From Deltaproteobacteria bacterium (lineage in GTDB: Bacteria > JAMCPX01), in NCBI GenBank assembly GCA_023382265.1, contig JAMCPX010000031.1, positions 1 to 64,000 of the forward strand: DNA of 64,000 nucleotides, given 5' to 3'. The position numbers and the translations under genes were made by a program. Every line of letters begins with the position of its first letter. The stretch's first letter is position 1. Positions 18,211 to 26,973 of the stretch are shown here, in pieces. The notes beneath the pieces were generated by a model, which saw only the letters and a list, made by a program, of their open reading frames with translations, was not told the DNA's origin and did no database searches.

Positions 18211-19617
18211 CTATACCCCTAATACAAGGTAAGGATTTTCAACGTACAGCTTTATTGTCTGCAAAAACTGTGCGGCAGGTGCTCCGTCAATAATCCTGTG
18301 ATCAAATGTAAGACTTAGAACCATTGCCGGTGCGGCCTCAACCCTGTCATCTATGACAACAGGCTTTTTAATTATCCTGCCGACGCCGAGTGTCGTTGAC
18401 TGCGGAGGATTGATAATGGGTGTAAACATGTCAATACCAAAAGCGCCGAGGTTAGTGATCGTGAACGTTCCCCTCGACAACTCTTCATACGTAAGCCTGC
18501 CCGTTTTCGCTCTTTCTATAAGGTCCCTTGATTCTCTTGAGATGCGGACGATGCTTTTCTTATCCGCATCAGTGATTGCCGGGACGATCAATCCCCCTTC
18601 GATTGCAACGCCTATACCCACATTGATAATGTTATATACCCTTATGCCGTTATCTTCCAATGATGCATTCGCGAGCGGATGTTTTTTCAGTGCCATTGCG
18701 GCAAGCTTAACAAGGATGTCATTTATAGTTATCTTATCGGACGGATACGAAACCGCCATTGCTATCTTAAGCTTCAAAAGCTCTGCGGCGATGACATCCA
18801 TGCCGAGCGTTACAGGAGCAGCGGTATGGGCGCTGTAACTCATCCGCTCTGCAACGGCCTTCCTGATGTCTGTAAGCGGCAGTATTGCCGACTGTTCATT
18901 ACCCCCGGCCGCCTCTCCTTTATCTGCCCCTCTTCCATTGGTGAGGGAGCCGGATGATTGGGCGAGGTTTATAACATCGTGTGCGTATATCTTCCTGTCA
19001 CCAGCCGCCTGTGAAACCCGCTGTATGTTTACGCCGTACTCCTGTGCAAGTTTTTTTGCATAAGGCGTTGACCGCGCGTCCTTTGCCAGTGCAACAGAAT
19101 CTTCAGCGTTAATACCCGCGGTTTCCGCGGGCTTAAAGTTAATCACATCCGATTCGGTGATCCTTCCGCCGGGCCCCGTCCCTCTCACCCTTAAGATGTC
19201 TATGCCCTTCTCTTTTGCAAGCCTCTTTGCAGCGGGACTGGCTTTGATGTTATTCTCCTTATATACGTCCGCAGGGGCAGGTTTTAAACCTGCCCCTGCA
19301 TTATTTGGCGCAGCGTAGTCACCTATACCCTCGTTATCCATCTCATAAACCGGGGATTTCATATCGGGTAAAGGTTCATCCTTATCTCCAAGAAGCCCGA
19401 TAATGCCGGAAACAGGAACTATTGCTCCCGTCTGGGCATAGATGGCCCTGAGGTACCCGTTACCCTTTGATTCTACGTCTATCGTAACCTTTTCTGTCGA
19501 GATCTGGAACAGTTTCTCACCCTCTTTTACATAATCACCGGCTTGCTTATACCACTTTATGATCCTGCCTTTTTTCATCACAAGACCGAGTTTTGGCATC
19601 AGGACATTCGTAATCAT
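18211..19617 (-). CDS. Dihydrolipoamide acyltransferase (E2) with two E3-binding domains
   Basis: Core acyltransferase of a 2-oxoacid (pyruvate/acetoin) dehydrogenase complex. The N-terminal lipoyl domain (residues 1-78) has lipoyl Lys 43 in STEKVTID. Then come two peripheral-subunit-binding domains, about 126-160 (ASPAAKRLAKEKGIDILRV) and about 177-215 (STPYAKKLAQEYGVNIQRV), and a catalytic domain ending with LTFDHRIIDG near residue 440. One such binding domain is usual, so the tandem pair is notable. Residues 106-116 of the first linker (AGAGLKPAPAD) are encoded by a perfect 29-bp palindromic repeat, an in-frame insertion into a flexible linker. It is 73 bp after E1beta and 3 bp before E3. 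AcoC and PdhC cannot be told apart from sequence alone. Confidence 0.9.
   Translation of the reverse strand: MITNVLMPKLGLVMKKGRIIKWYKQAGDYVKEGEKLFQISTEKVTIDVESKGNGYLRAIYAQTGAIVPVSGIIGLLGDKDEPLPDMKSPVYEMDNEGIGDYAAPNNAGAGLKPAPADVYKENNIKASPAAKRLAKEKGIDILRVRGTGPGGRITESDVINFKPAETAGINAEDSVALAKDARSTPYAKKLAQEYGVNIQRVSQAAGDRKIYAHDVINLAQSSGSLTNGRGADKGEAAGGNEQSAILPLTDIRKAVAERMSYSAHTAAPVTLGMDVIAAELLKLKIAMAVSYPSDKITINDILVKLAAMALKKHPLANASLEDNGIRVYNIINVGIGVAIEGGLIVPAITDADKKSIVRISRESRDLIERAKTGRLTYEELSRGTFTITNLGAFGIDMFTPIINPPQSTTLGVGRIIKKPVVIDDRVEAAPAMVLSLTFDHRIIDGAPAAQFLQTIKLYVENPYLVLGV
19271..19299. repeat. 29-bp perfect palindrome translated inside the E2 gene
   Basis: Two 14-nt arms (GCAGGGGCAGGTTT and its complement) around one central T. 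On the minus strand it encodes AGAGLKPAPA in frame with E2. It belongs with the intergenic palindromes at 112, 37181, 38686, 43384 and 55302, of which it is the most perfect copy. Confidence 0.8.
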
Positions 19618-19690
19618 AATGCCCTCCTTATGTCATTGAAGCCGCGGTGCCCCTGCAGCGTTATGATGAAAAAATCATGAGTCATTTCAG

Positions 19691-20665
19691 TCACCCGAGC
19701 AGCTTCTTTACCGCTTCCACTATGCTGTCCTCGGTTGGGTACATCAACTCTTCAAGCAAAGGTGAAAACGGTATCGGAATGTCATAAGCCCCGAGTCTTT
19801 TAACAGGTGCATCGAGATAATCCAATGCCTCTTCCGCGACCCTTGCCGCTATTTCTGCACCTATGCCTCCCGTCTTTACGCCCTCCTCTACGGTGATAAG
19901 CCTTTTCGTCTTTTTTACCGAGTTAATTATCGTTTCCATATCAAGAGGATTCAGGGTTCTCGGATCAACAACCTCAACGTCAATGCCCTGCGCAGCAAGC
20001 GTATCCGCGGCCATCAATGCCCTTTTCACCATAACGAGCACGGCCACTATCGTTACGTCCCTGCCCTGCCTTTTTACGTCGGCATTACCGAAAGGAATGG
20101 TGTACTCACCCTCGGGTACGTCTCCACCTTCGTAGTAAAGCATCTTATGCTCAAAGAAAAGGACAGGGTCATCCATTCTGATGGCTGTTTTTAACAGCCC
20201 CTTCATATCATAAGGGGTCGAAGGCACCGCAATTCTGATACCGGGTATGTGCATGAATATTGCCTCGGGGCTCTGGGAATGCTGTGCCGCGGCAGAAAGC
20301 CCTGCACCAGACGGGGTCCTTATGACCATCGGTACCTTTGCCTGGCCGCCGGTCATAAACCGCGCCTTCGCCATCGTATTGACAATCGGATCCATCGCAT
20401 CCATAAGAAAATCGGCAAACATGATCTCTGCCACTGGTCTCATGCCTGTAAGTGCCGCACCGATCGATGCTCCGATAATTGCATTCTCGCTGATGGGCGT
20501 ATTCCTTACCCTTTCTTTACCGAACTCTTCCAGAAGTCCTTCCGTAACGCCGAACGTTGACTGCACAAGGTCTTCTCCAAGAAGAAATACGTTTTTGTCC
20601 CTTTTCATCTCCTCTATCAGAGCCTCTCTTATCGCATCCTTACCTGTAATCAATCTTTCACTCAT
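19691..20665 (-). CDS. 2-oxoacid/acetoin dehydrogenase E1 component, beta subunit
   Basis: Transketolase-like pyrimidine-binding and C-terminal domains of the thiamine-diphosphate E1 heterotetramer. Diagnostic segments are REALIEEM at the start, FLLGEDLVQSTFGVTEGLLEEFG, NTPISENAIIGASIGAALTGMRPVAEIMFADF, and HSQSPEAIFMHIPGIRIAVP. At 324 aa the length is that of AcoB/PdhB/BkdA2 proteins. It lies 10 bp after E1alpha. The similarity pattern is closest to acetoin/pyruvate-type E1 rather than branched-chain E1, but the substrate is not proven. Confidence 0.9.
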   Translation of the reverse strand: MSERLITGKDAIREALIEEMKRDKNVFLLGEDLVQSTFGVTEGLLEEFGKERVRNTPISENAIIGASIGAALTGMRPVAEIMFADFLMDAMDPIVNTMAKARFMTGGQAKVPMVIRTPSGAGLSAAAQHSQSPEAIFMHIPGIRIAVPSTPYDMKGLLKTAIRMDDPVLFFEHKMLYYEGGDVPEGEYTIPFGNADVKRQGRDVTIVAVLVMVKRALMAADTLAAQGIDVEVVDPRTLNPLDMETIINSVKKTKRLITVEEGVKTGGIGAEIAARVAEEALDYLDAPVKRLGAYDIPIPFSPLLEELMYPTEDSIVEAVKKLLG

Positions 20666-20675
20666 ATTTTAACTC

Positions 20676-21635
20676 CTATCCTGCATAGACGTAATCCGTC
20701 AGGGTTGACGGATCCGGCGTCGGGCTGCTGCTTGCGAACTCCACAGCATCAATGATTTCTTTTGCTATCTTGTTTTCGATCTTATCTATATCTTCCGGCT
20801 TTATCTTAAATTCCTTTTTAAGTCTCTCTTTATACAATTTTACAGGGTCGCGTTTTTCGATCCATTCCTCGACCTCTTCTCTTGTTCTGTAGGTTTCCGG
20901 ATCTCCTATATGGTGGCCGTGGAATCTGTAAGTCCTCGCCTCGATGAGTGTTGGTCCATTGCCGTCCCTTGCATGTTTAACGGCTTCTGAAACAGTCTCG
21001 TATATTTTTAATACATCCTGGCCGTCGACGTTGATGCCAGGCATATCGTAAGCCTTTGCCCTGACAGATATGTCTTTTATCTTCATGTGCTGCCATTGAG
21101 GCGTCGCTTCACCATAAAGGTTGTTCTCGCAGATAAAAATAATGGGCAGGTCCCATACGGATGCGAGATTTAAAGCCTCATGAAATTTACCCTGATTTGC
21201 AGCCCCGTCGCCAAAAAAGCTTAGAACGACCTTTTTATTTTTTTTAAGCTGTGCCGTCAGTGCGGCCCCGTTGGCAACAATAATCCCGGCGGCAACAATA
21301 CCGTTTGCCCCAAGGCTTTCCACGCTCATATCGGTGATGTGAAGGCATCCGCCCCTGCCCTTGCAATAGCCCGTCGATCTTGCAAACAGCTCTGCCATCA
21401 TGCGGTCCGTTTTACCGCCTTTCGCTATCAGATTGGCATGTCCTCTATGGGTAGAACCTATATAATCATCCTTCTCAAGAGCTGCACACGCGCCTGCCGA
21501 TACAGCCTCCTGGCCTGATGCAATGTGGATAAAGCCGGGGATGTTGCCGTCTTCAAACTGTCTTTTTACCTCTTCTTCAAAACTCCTTATTCTGAACATC
21601 GTTTCATACAGGCCAAGAAGGAAACCCTTTTCCAT
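20676..21635 (-). CDS. 2-oxoacid/acetoin dehydrogenase E1 component, alpha subunit
   Basis: Thiamine-diphosphate-binding alpha subunit that decarboxylates the oxoacid or cleaves acetoin. The ThDP motif runs from GDGAANQGKFHEALNLAS near residue 141 to ENN about 30 residues later. The phosphorylation-loop/active-site region YRFHGHHIGDPETYRTREEV is present, as are STHRGHANLIAKG and GRGGCLHI. At 319 aa it is short, typical for the AcoA/PdhA type. It follows rubrerythrin by 19 bp and precedes E1beta by 10 bp, giving the unit SCP2-rbr-E1alpha-E1beta-E2-E3. Confidence 0.92.
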   Translation of the reverse strand: MEKGFLLGLYETMFRIRSFEEEVKRQFEDGNIPGFIHIASGQEAVSAGACAALEKDDYIGSTHRGHANLIAKGGKTDRMMAELFARSTGYCKGRGGCLHITDMSVESLGANGIVAAGIIVANGAALTAQLKKNKKVVLSFFGDGAANQGKFHEALNLASVWDLPIIFICENNLYGEATPQWQHMKIKDISVRAKAYDMPGINVDGQDVLKIYETVSEAVKHARDGNGPTLIEARTYRFHGHHIGDPETYRTREEVEEWIEKRDPVKLYKERLKKEFKIKPEDIDKIENKIAKEIIDAVEFASSSPTPDPSTLTDYVYAG

Positions 21636-21654
21636 AAAACCTCCTCAAAAAAAC

Positions 21655-22161
21655 CTAAAACTTCTTAAATGCATTTTTTTTGGCACCGCAGATCGGGCAT
21701 ACGTCCGGTGCCTCGCCTTCAACCGTGTATCCGCACAGATCACATATATAAACATCTTTCAACTCTATGTCCCCGCCCTTCTGGTCCACCGCCTCTTTCG
21801 ACTTTTTGTAAAGCACGGCATGAATCTTTTCCGCCTCAAGCGCAAAATTGGTCGACCTTACGGCAGACTTCTCGCCCTGCAGCTCTGCAACGGCCTTATA
21901 AGCAGGATACATGTCCTCTACTTCATAAGTCTCGCCGTCAATAGCCGCCTGCAGGTTCTTCGAAGAATCGTTAAGATCACCGAGAGCACGGAAGTGATTT
22001 GCCGCATGGACCTGCTCCGCATAGGAAACGGCTTTAAACAATCTTGAAAGATTCGGTTTATTCTCTTTCCCGGCTTTCTCGGCAAATATCAGATACCTCA
22101 TGTGTGCCTGAGATTCGCCTGCAAATGCCGACCTGAGATTTTGTTCCGTCATTTTTCTCAT
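21655..22161 (-). CDS. rbr: Rubrerythrin
   Basis: Non-haem di-iron peroxidase of anaerobes that reduces hydrogen peroxide with electrons from rubredoxin or NAD(P)H systems. The ferritin-like four-helix domain (residues 1-130) has glutamates in AFAGESQAHMRY and a His in YAEQVHAANHF. A C-terminal rubredoxin-like iron site (ICDLCGYTVEG, then CPICGAKK) ends the 168-aa protein, the normal rubrerythrin architecture. It lies 13 bp after the SCP2-like gene and 19 bp before E1alpha. Co-transcription with a 2-oxoacid dehydrogenase would couple oxidative-stress protection to that pathway. Confidence 0.93.
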   Translation of the reverse strand: MRKMTEQNLRSAFAGESQAHMRYLIFAEKAGKENKPNLSRLFKAVSYAEQVHAANHFRALGDLNDSSKNLQAAIDGETYEVEDMYPAYKAVAELQGEKSAVRSTNFALEAEKIHAVLYKKSKEAVDQKGGDIELKDVYICDLCGYTVEGEAPDVCPICGAKKNAFKKF

Positions 22162-22174
22162 TTTTTACCTCCAC

Positions 22175-22582
22175 TTATTCTGGAATACCTTTCTCCTTTA
22201 AATAACCCTTATACATCTCTATGCCTTTAGGCATAAGTGATGTTAATTTCATAATACTCGCGATGTTGCCCTCCGTCTTGATCTTCCGCATTGAAAATGC
22301 CCATACAATATTAAGCTTCCCTATCCATAGGCTGTGGAATACATCGCTGTTCAGTTTAAGCGCTGCTTTGGGTTTTTCGGGATAGCCTCTTGTGATGATG
22401 ACATCCTTAAGAGACGAACAGTCGATTGCATAGCCGAGCCCTAAATCGGGTATCTGAACGCCGACCATCATGCCGAGATTTTTCCACCCCTCAAACAATG
22501 AAGGGTCCGTTTTTGTTTTCAGGAAAAACTCATACAAGAACTCATCGGCCTTTTGTTTGTCACCTGTATATGGGAATGCCAT
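22175..22582 (-). CDS. SCP2 sterol-binding-domain protein
   Basis: A 135-aa soluble protein without signal peptide. The C-terminal two thirds match the SCP2 lipid-binding fold: a strand region (VIITRGYPEKPKAALKLNSD), then FHSLWIGKLNIVWAFSMRKIKTEG, then the helix IASIMKLTSLMPKGIEMYKGY. Family members bind fatty acyl or sterol-like ligands in a hydrophobic tunnel. It is the first gene of the rbr/dehydrogenase operon, 123 bp downstream of the GT-C-like membrane protein gene. Confidence 0.72.
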   Translation of the reverse strand: MAFPYTGDKQKADEFLYEFFLKTKTDPSLFEGWKNLGMMVGVQIPDLGLGYAIDCSSLKDVIITRGYPEKPKAALKLNSDVFHSLWIGKLNIVWAFSMRKIKTEGNIASIMKLTSLMPKGIEMYKGYLKEKGIPE

Positions 22583-22705
22583 AAAACCTCCTTTATATAT
22601 AACCTTTAATCGAATTCCTTATACCCTTTGCATCAAATATCATACGGGACATGATAGGATCATGCTATTTAAAGTGTACGAACATGTCAAGAAGAGGCGG
22701 ACAAT

Positions 22706-24007
22706 TTAGGGGTTGTCTATTCGTTTTTCTTTCTCCACACGCTTTAGATACAGCCCGTATCCGCTGAACACGAGTATCAGAATGGACACCTGTCCTCTAA
22801 AACGGTACGCGGCACCCATGTTTGTTATTGCAAGCGCATACGCAGACGATAACACGCCTATGATCACCAGCACAGGCATTATATTAAACCTGCCCTCTTT
22901 TAATGACCTTATCAGCCCTTTTATCGCGTAGTAAAAAAAGTAATACCAGATCAGTCCTTCTGCCGTTGCAACGTTGTGCAGAATACTGCCCGAAATGTTC
23001 CATGGAAAAGGGGCAAGGAGGAACACGGTCAATAACAGAGGCAGGTACATGATCGCATCAACGGGATTTGATACGTTGATATGCCCGAGTATTTTTGATC
23101 CGCCCTGATAAAATCCCGTTCTCGTCTGTTCCAATGTCTGAAACACGGACTGCGGTTTTTCCCCCTGTAGCGGGACCTGTTTGGATTCATAAGAAGAAAG
23201 GAATGCAGCAAATACAATCGCAAGCACAAATATCACCACGACATTTCTTATGAACGTATCCGGCCTGTACGGAATAAAAGACGAGGCAATGGGAACAAGT
23301 ACCATTAACAGCAGATAAGCCCTGAAGAACCCTAACAGCAAGATGGAACCGACAAGCAGAAATACATTATTAATTCTCAGCCTTTGCTTGAGCCTTAATG
23401 TAAGATGTATTATAAATGTTATAAGAAACTGTGTGTAAGGGTCTTTTAACGGCAGGGATGACCATAAAACAAGCGACGGTAAAACGGCAGCCACTATGGA
23501 GGAGTATTTCGCAGATTGCTCATTGAATAACCGTCTGGCTATAAAATAGATGTTCAGAACGGACATCGCACCGAGAAAGTTTACAAATAAAAATAGAATG
23601 TGCGGTTTATATCCGAAGATGTAAAATATGGTGCCCGCAAAAAAACGCACCCCGTCGATCATCTTTGTGTTATAGCTGCCGCTGCCTGACCAATAATGCG
23701 CGATCATCTTCCCGTTGAATAAAATGCCCGATTCATCGGGTGCGAAATAGCCTTGCGGAAGCAGTGAATGAACAAGCATTGAAACAAGCATTCTTAAAAA
23801 CAATGCGGTAACGAATATGAAAAATAAATACCTTCTCTCTTCATCATTCTCAGCATAGAACACGATCACAAACCCGCCGATGAACACAAAGAACAACAGC
23901 ATGACCGTGTATTCTATCATCCCCCCGAATCTCGGGTCAAAGAGAAACCAGCCTATTGATGCCGCTGCCATTATCGATATAACATATACAATTGTGTTGT
24001 TACGCAT
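22706..24007 (-). CDS. Polytopic membrane protein, GT-C glycosyltransferase-like
   Basis: A 433-aa protein with about ten to eleven transmembrane helices. The extracytoplasmic loop between helices 3 and 4 carries an acidic motif (GYFAPDESGILFNG), in the position where GT-C glycosyltransferases keep catalytic acidic residues. Later segments SLVLWSSLPLKDPYTQFLI are also seen in ArnT/PMT-like or O-antigen-related proteins. A lipid-linked sugar transfer role is an inference; no specific family is recognised. The 123-bp gap downstream is empty. It is divergent from the papain-like peptidase gene. Confidence 0.55.
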   Translation of the reverse strand: MRNNTIVYVISIMAAASIGWFLFDPRFGGMIEYTVMLLFFVFIGGFVIVFYAENDEERRYLFFIFVTALFLRMLVSMLVHSLLPQGYFAPDESGILFNGKMIAHYWSGSGSYNTKMIDGVRFFAGTIFYIFGYKPHILFLFVNFLGAMSVLNIYFIARRLFNEQSAKYSSIVAAVLPSLVLWSSLPLKDPYTQFLITFIIHLTLRLKQRLRINNVFLLVGSILLLGFFRAYLLLMVLVPIASSFIPYRPDTFIRNVVVIFVLAIVFAAFLSSYESKQVPLQGEKPQSVFQTLEQTRTGFYQGGSKILGHINVSNPVDAIMYLPLLLTVFLLAPFPWNISGSILHNVATAEGLIWYYFFYYAIKGLIRSLKEGRFNIMPVLVIIGVLSSAYALAITNMGAAYRFRGQVSILILVFSGYGLYLKRVEKEKRIDNP

Positions 24008-24142
24008 ATCCTTTGCTTTTTCATTTTCCCTTCAAGCCAAAACCGCAGCATGGAGGCTTTACCCGTATTTCCGAATGCATTGTACGGGTTGATCTGTGTT
24101 CCCACTTATCACATAACGGTTAAGGTATAAAGAACAATTTTG

Positions 24143-24170
24143 TTGACACGACGCACATAAATCGTATTGT
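24143..24170 (+). promoter_or_regulatory. Promoter of the papain-like peptidase gene
   Basis: TTGACA (24143-24148), 16-bp spacer, TATTGT (24165-24170). This places transcription start near 24177, downstream of an in-frame ATG at 24171. It therefore argues for the second ATG at 24192, which has GGAGG at 24183-24187. Confidence 0.5.
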
Positions 24171-24191
24171 ATGCAAAAACACGGAGGTTAT

Positions 24192-24932
24192 ATGATAAAA
24201 AGAAAATACGGCTGGAGGCCTGATGTACCGGATCAAAGGGATTTCCTTTATGCAAGGATTGTACGCGTACCCGAAAAACTGCCGGAGAAGACCGATCTGC
24301 GCGCGTACTGCTCGCGGGTGGAGGATCAGGGAGAGCTTGGGAGCTGCACTGCCAACGCGATAGCTGGCAGCATTGAATTCATCGAAAACCTTCTCAAACA
24401 AAAGTTCGAGGATAAAAGCAGGCTTTTTATTTATTACAATGAACGGGCGATTGAGGGGCACGTCGATGAAGACAGCGGTGCAATGCTCAGGGACGGCATA
24501 AAGGTTTGCGCCAGGTTCGGCGCATGTGATGAACTCATCTGGCCGTACGATATCGATCGGTTTGCCCAAAAACCGGATCAAAAGTCTTACAAAGACGGGC
24601 TGCAGCACCTGATCACGTCATACCACCGTATCCTCAATATCAATGAGATGCGGACCTGCCTTGCCCGGGGCTATCCGTTTATATTCGGTTTTGCTGTATA
24701 CGAGAGTTTTGAATCGGATAAGGTTAAAAAAACCGGTATTGTAGATATGCCTGCCGCCTCAGAAAAGATGATCGGCGGCCATGCCGTAATGGCTGTCGGG
24801 TATGATGATTTAAAAGAACGTTTTCTCGTGCGTAATTCATGGGGTAAAAGCTGGGGCATGGACGGCTATTTTACAATACCTTATCAATATCTTAAAACCC
24901 TTGCCGATGATTTCTGGACAATAAACAAGTAG
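24192..24932 (+). CDS. Papain-like cysteine peptidase (family C1)
   Basis: A 246-aa single-domain C1 peptidase. It has the oxyanion Gln and catalytic Cys in DQGELGSCTANAIAG, the catalytic His in GGHAVMAVGYDD, and the Asn in VRNSWGKSWGMDGYF, so the triad is complete. There is no signal peptide and almost no propeptide: the mature-type sequence YGWRPDVPDQRDF begins a few residues after the start, so it appears cytosolic or exported by an unusual route. The start at 24192 was chosen over the ATG at 24171 because of the Shine-Dalgarno and the promoter position. The gene stands alone, divergent from the membrane protein gene. Confidence 0.88.
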   Translation: MIKRKYGWRPDVPDQRDFLYARIVRVPEKLPEKTDLRAYCSRVEDQGELGSCTANAIAGSIEFIENLLKQKFEDKSRLFIYYNERAIEGHVDEDSGAMLRDGIKVCARFGACDELIWPYDIDRFAQKPDQKSYKDGLQHLITSYHRILNINEMRTCLARGYPFIFGFAVYESFESDKVKKTGIVDMPAASEKMIGGHAVMAVGYDDLKERFLVRNSWGKSWGMDGYFTIPYQYLKTLADDFWTINK

Positions 24933-24979
24933 CACTTATCTCCCCGACAATGACAAATAGACCTAAACCCTTTTCCACC

Positions 24980-26973
24980 TTATGTGGTTAAAGGGAATGC
25001 AGATGTGGTGGACGCAAATATCGTTTTTCAATTATCCGGGCGGCCCGCCGGGCCGCCCTTTGTTATAGTTATATGCGATATACTTGCAGGTAATGCAAGC
25101 CCTGCCCATGCAGTCCATGTTTTACCTGCGGTGTCTCTGCAATACAAGCCTTCTTCTAAGGATAAGAAAACCTATGCCTGTCAGAGGTATGAGCAGGAAC
25201 ATTATACCGGAACTGCCGCTTGTGCCCTGCGTACCAAGCCATGCACATCCGGAGCTTGACGATGACTTTGTCGCAAAGCTGAAGTCCAGCGTTGACGTAT
25301 TATCAGATGCATCCGTTGCCGTGATAATAACACTGTGCTTACCGGGACTCAGGAAACTGAGCAATATCTGTCTCGACGAGCCGAGGGACTTTGACGGAGA
25401 GCCGTCAAGGCTGTACGCAACCGCGATCTCGTCCGACGGCGTCTGATAATCAGAGACCTTGAGATCGAGTTCCACGTTCGTTCCCGTTGTTGCACCGTTC
25501 TGCATGTTTGTAACGGATATCGCGGGCGGCACAGTGTCTACCCTGAACGTGAGGCATGCCGGCGTAAGGTCCGAGAAATTACCCTTGTTCTTTGCCATGA
25601 CCTCAAACGTATGCACACCCTCTGTCAGAACAGGCAGGGTCGCCTCTGTCGACGTAGTAAACGGCGACCATAAGCCGTCATCAAGCCTGTACGTGTATTC
25701 AAGCTGTGCATTGTAATTCATAGGATCATAGCCCGCATAATTGATCACGGTATTGCTCGAGCTTATCCCAAGCATCTTTGATTGAATGCCGTTGACATTC
25801 AGCGTATTGAGGACAACAGGCCCTGAAGTCTGCTTGCCAATGTCCTGTCCATCAGGTACCAGTATATAAGCGTGCGGTGCACCGTTCTGCATCAATGCCT
25901 GGTACCTCGGCGCACCGAGTATGCCCTGCCAGTTCAACGGGCCGTACGCATAAGCGTATGCCGATAGAAAATCAGGTGTACCATCGGCATCGGCATCCAG
26001 TGCATTCGGATCAGGACCGATATAATAGAAACCCACGTTTATACCGAGCGCACCGAGATTGATCGGTGCCTGGATATAGCCGCCGAGCACGGTCGACAGA
26101 AGAACGGGTATGATCTGGGCAATGCCGTGTACCATATCCTGCGTTATGCCGGGGTATATGTTCGTTACCTGCGTAATCTTGGGAACAAGCAGGAAATTAA
26201 CCATTAATGCGCCGTACGTAGACGGAGGCAAGGGCGTGGGAACAAGGTAACTTATGTCCGCGCCTGCCTGCAGGTTCCAGTTTAACGTGAACATCCTTTG
26301 CTGGACACCACCTACCTGTGCATAGAAATCTATCTGATAGTTCGGCAGTGCCGCATAGATCATGCTCGTGGTAAGTGTACCGGACGTAAACGTCTCGGAC
26401 AGGTTGCGTCCAAGCTGTAAAGATGTCGGAGGCGGGTTGTTCGTCCCGCTCGACCTCGGGATCAAAGAGATCGAAACGTAGGAATTCGGATCAGCTATCT
26501 GTGCGATGGCAGGGGCAAACCTCGCAAACGCATTTATATTAAGATACGATGCGAGCGACGGGTATGTGTTTATGTTTATGTCAATACACGCAAGCCCGGA
26601 CAGATATATGTCGTAAAGCAGCTCATTAAGCACGTCCTGGGACATGCCTATGCCGAGATCATAAGGCTGTCCCGCGTATTGTATCGTATGGGTACTGCCT
26701 CCAAATAGGTATGTGCCGGACGGCACGGTTGTACTGTTGAATACGTTTGCCGCAACCTTTACGCCGGTTGTCGGCGGATTGGTCAGTAAAACGTTTGTCG
26801 GATTAAAGCTCGTCATGTCCACGCAGGATTTGTCACAGCTTGCACTGTTCGACGTATAGTACGGCGTATATATGGCAGGCAACAGGCCGAAATCGAGCGG
26901 GAATTTAACGCCGTAGCAATCCCCGTACAGTCCGCCGGCAGGATCGGGATAGGCGCCGAACAAATAGCAGTTC
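24980..26973. repeat. Near-identical 2-kb repeat, copy 1
   Basis: By eye this segment matches 28352-30345 at a constant offset of 3372 bp, with only two differences noticed (25006 T versus 28378 C; 26943 A versus 30315 G). It covers the 3' untranslated hairpin and the C-terminal 650 or so codons of the BPI-like gene. Identity stops abruptly at 26974, inside the coding region. Such sharp borders are typical of gene conversion or recent recombination. Confidence 0.9.
25038..25058. terminator. G+C-rich hairpin downstream of BPI-like gene B
   Basis: Perfect 9-bp stem (GGGCGGCCC / GGGCCGCCC) with a 3-nt loop, between the convergent peptidase gene and the 3' end of the BPI-like gene. On the plus strand TTTGTTATAG follows, a weak U-tract; on the minus strand there is none. 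It is probably a shared transcription-ending or mRNA-protecting hairpin. Confidence 0.45.

Noticed and set aside
24171-24191. Upstream ATG of the papain-like peptidase
   Set aside because: It lies next to the -10 box and upstream of the predicted transcript; the ATG at 24192 has GGAGG.
25459-26062. Plus-strand open frames duplicated at 28831-29434
   Set aside because: They are antisense shadows of the minus-strand BPI-like genes and appear twice only because the 2-kb segment is repeated; no ribosome-binding site or family match.
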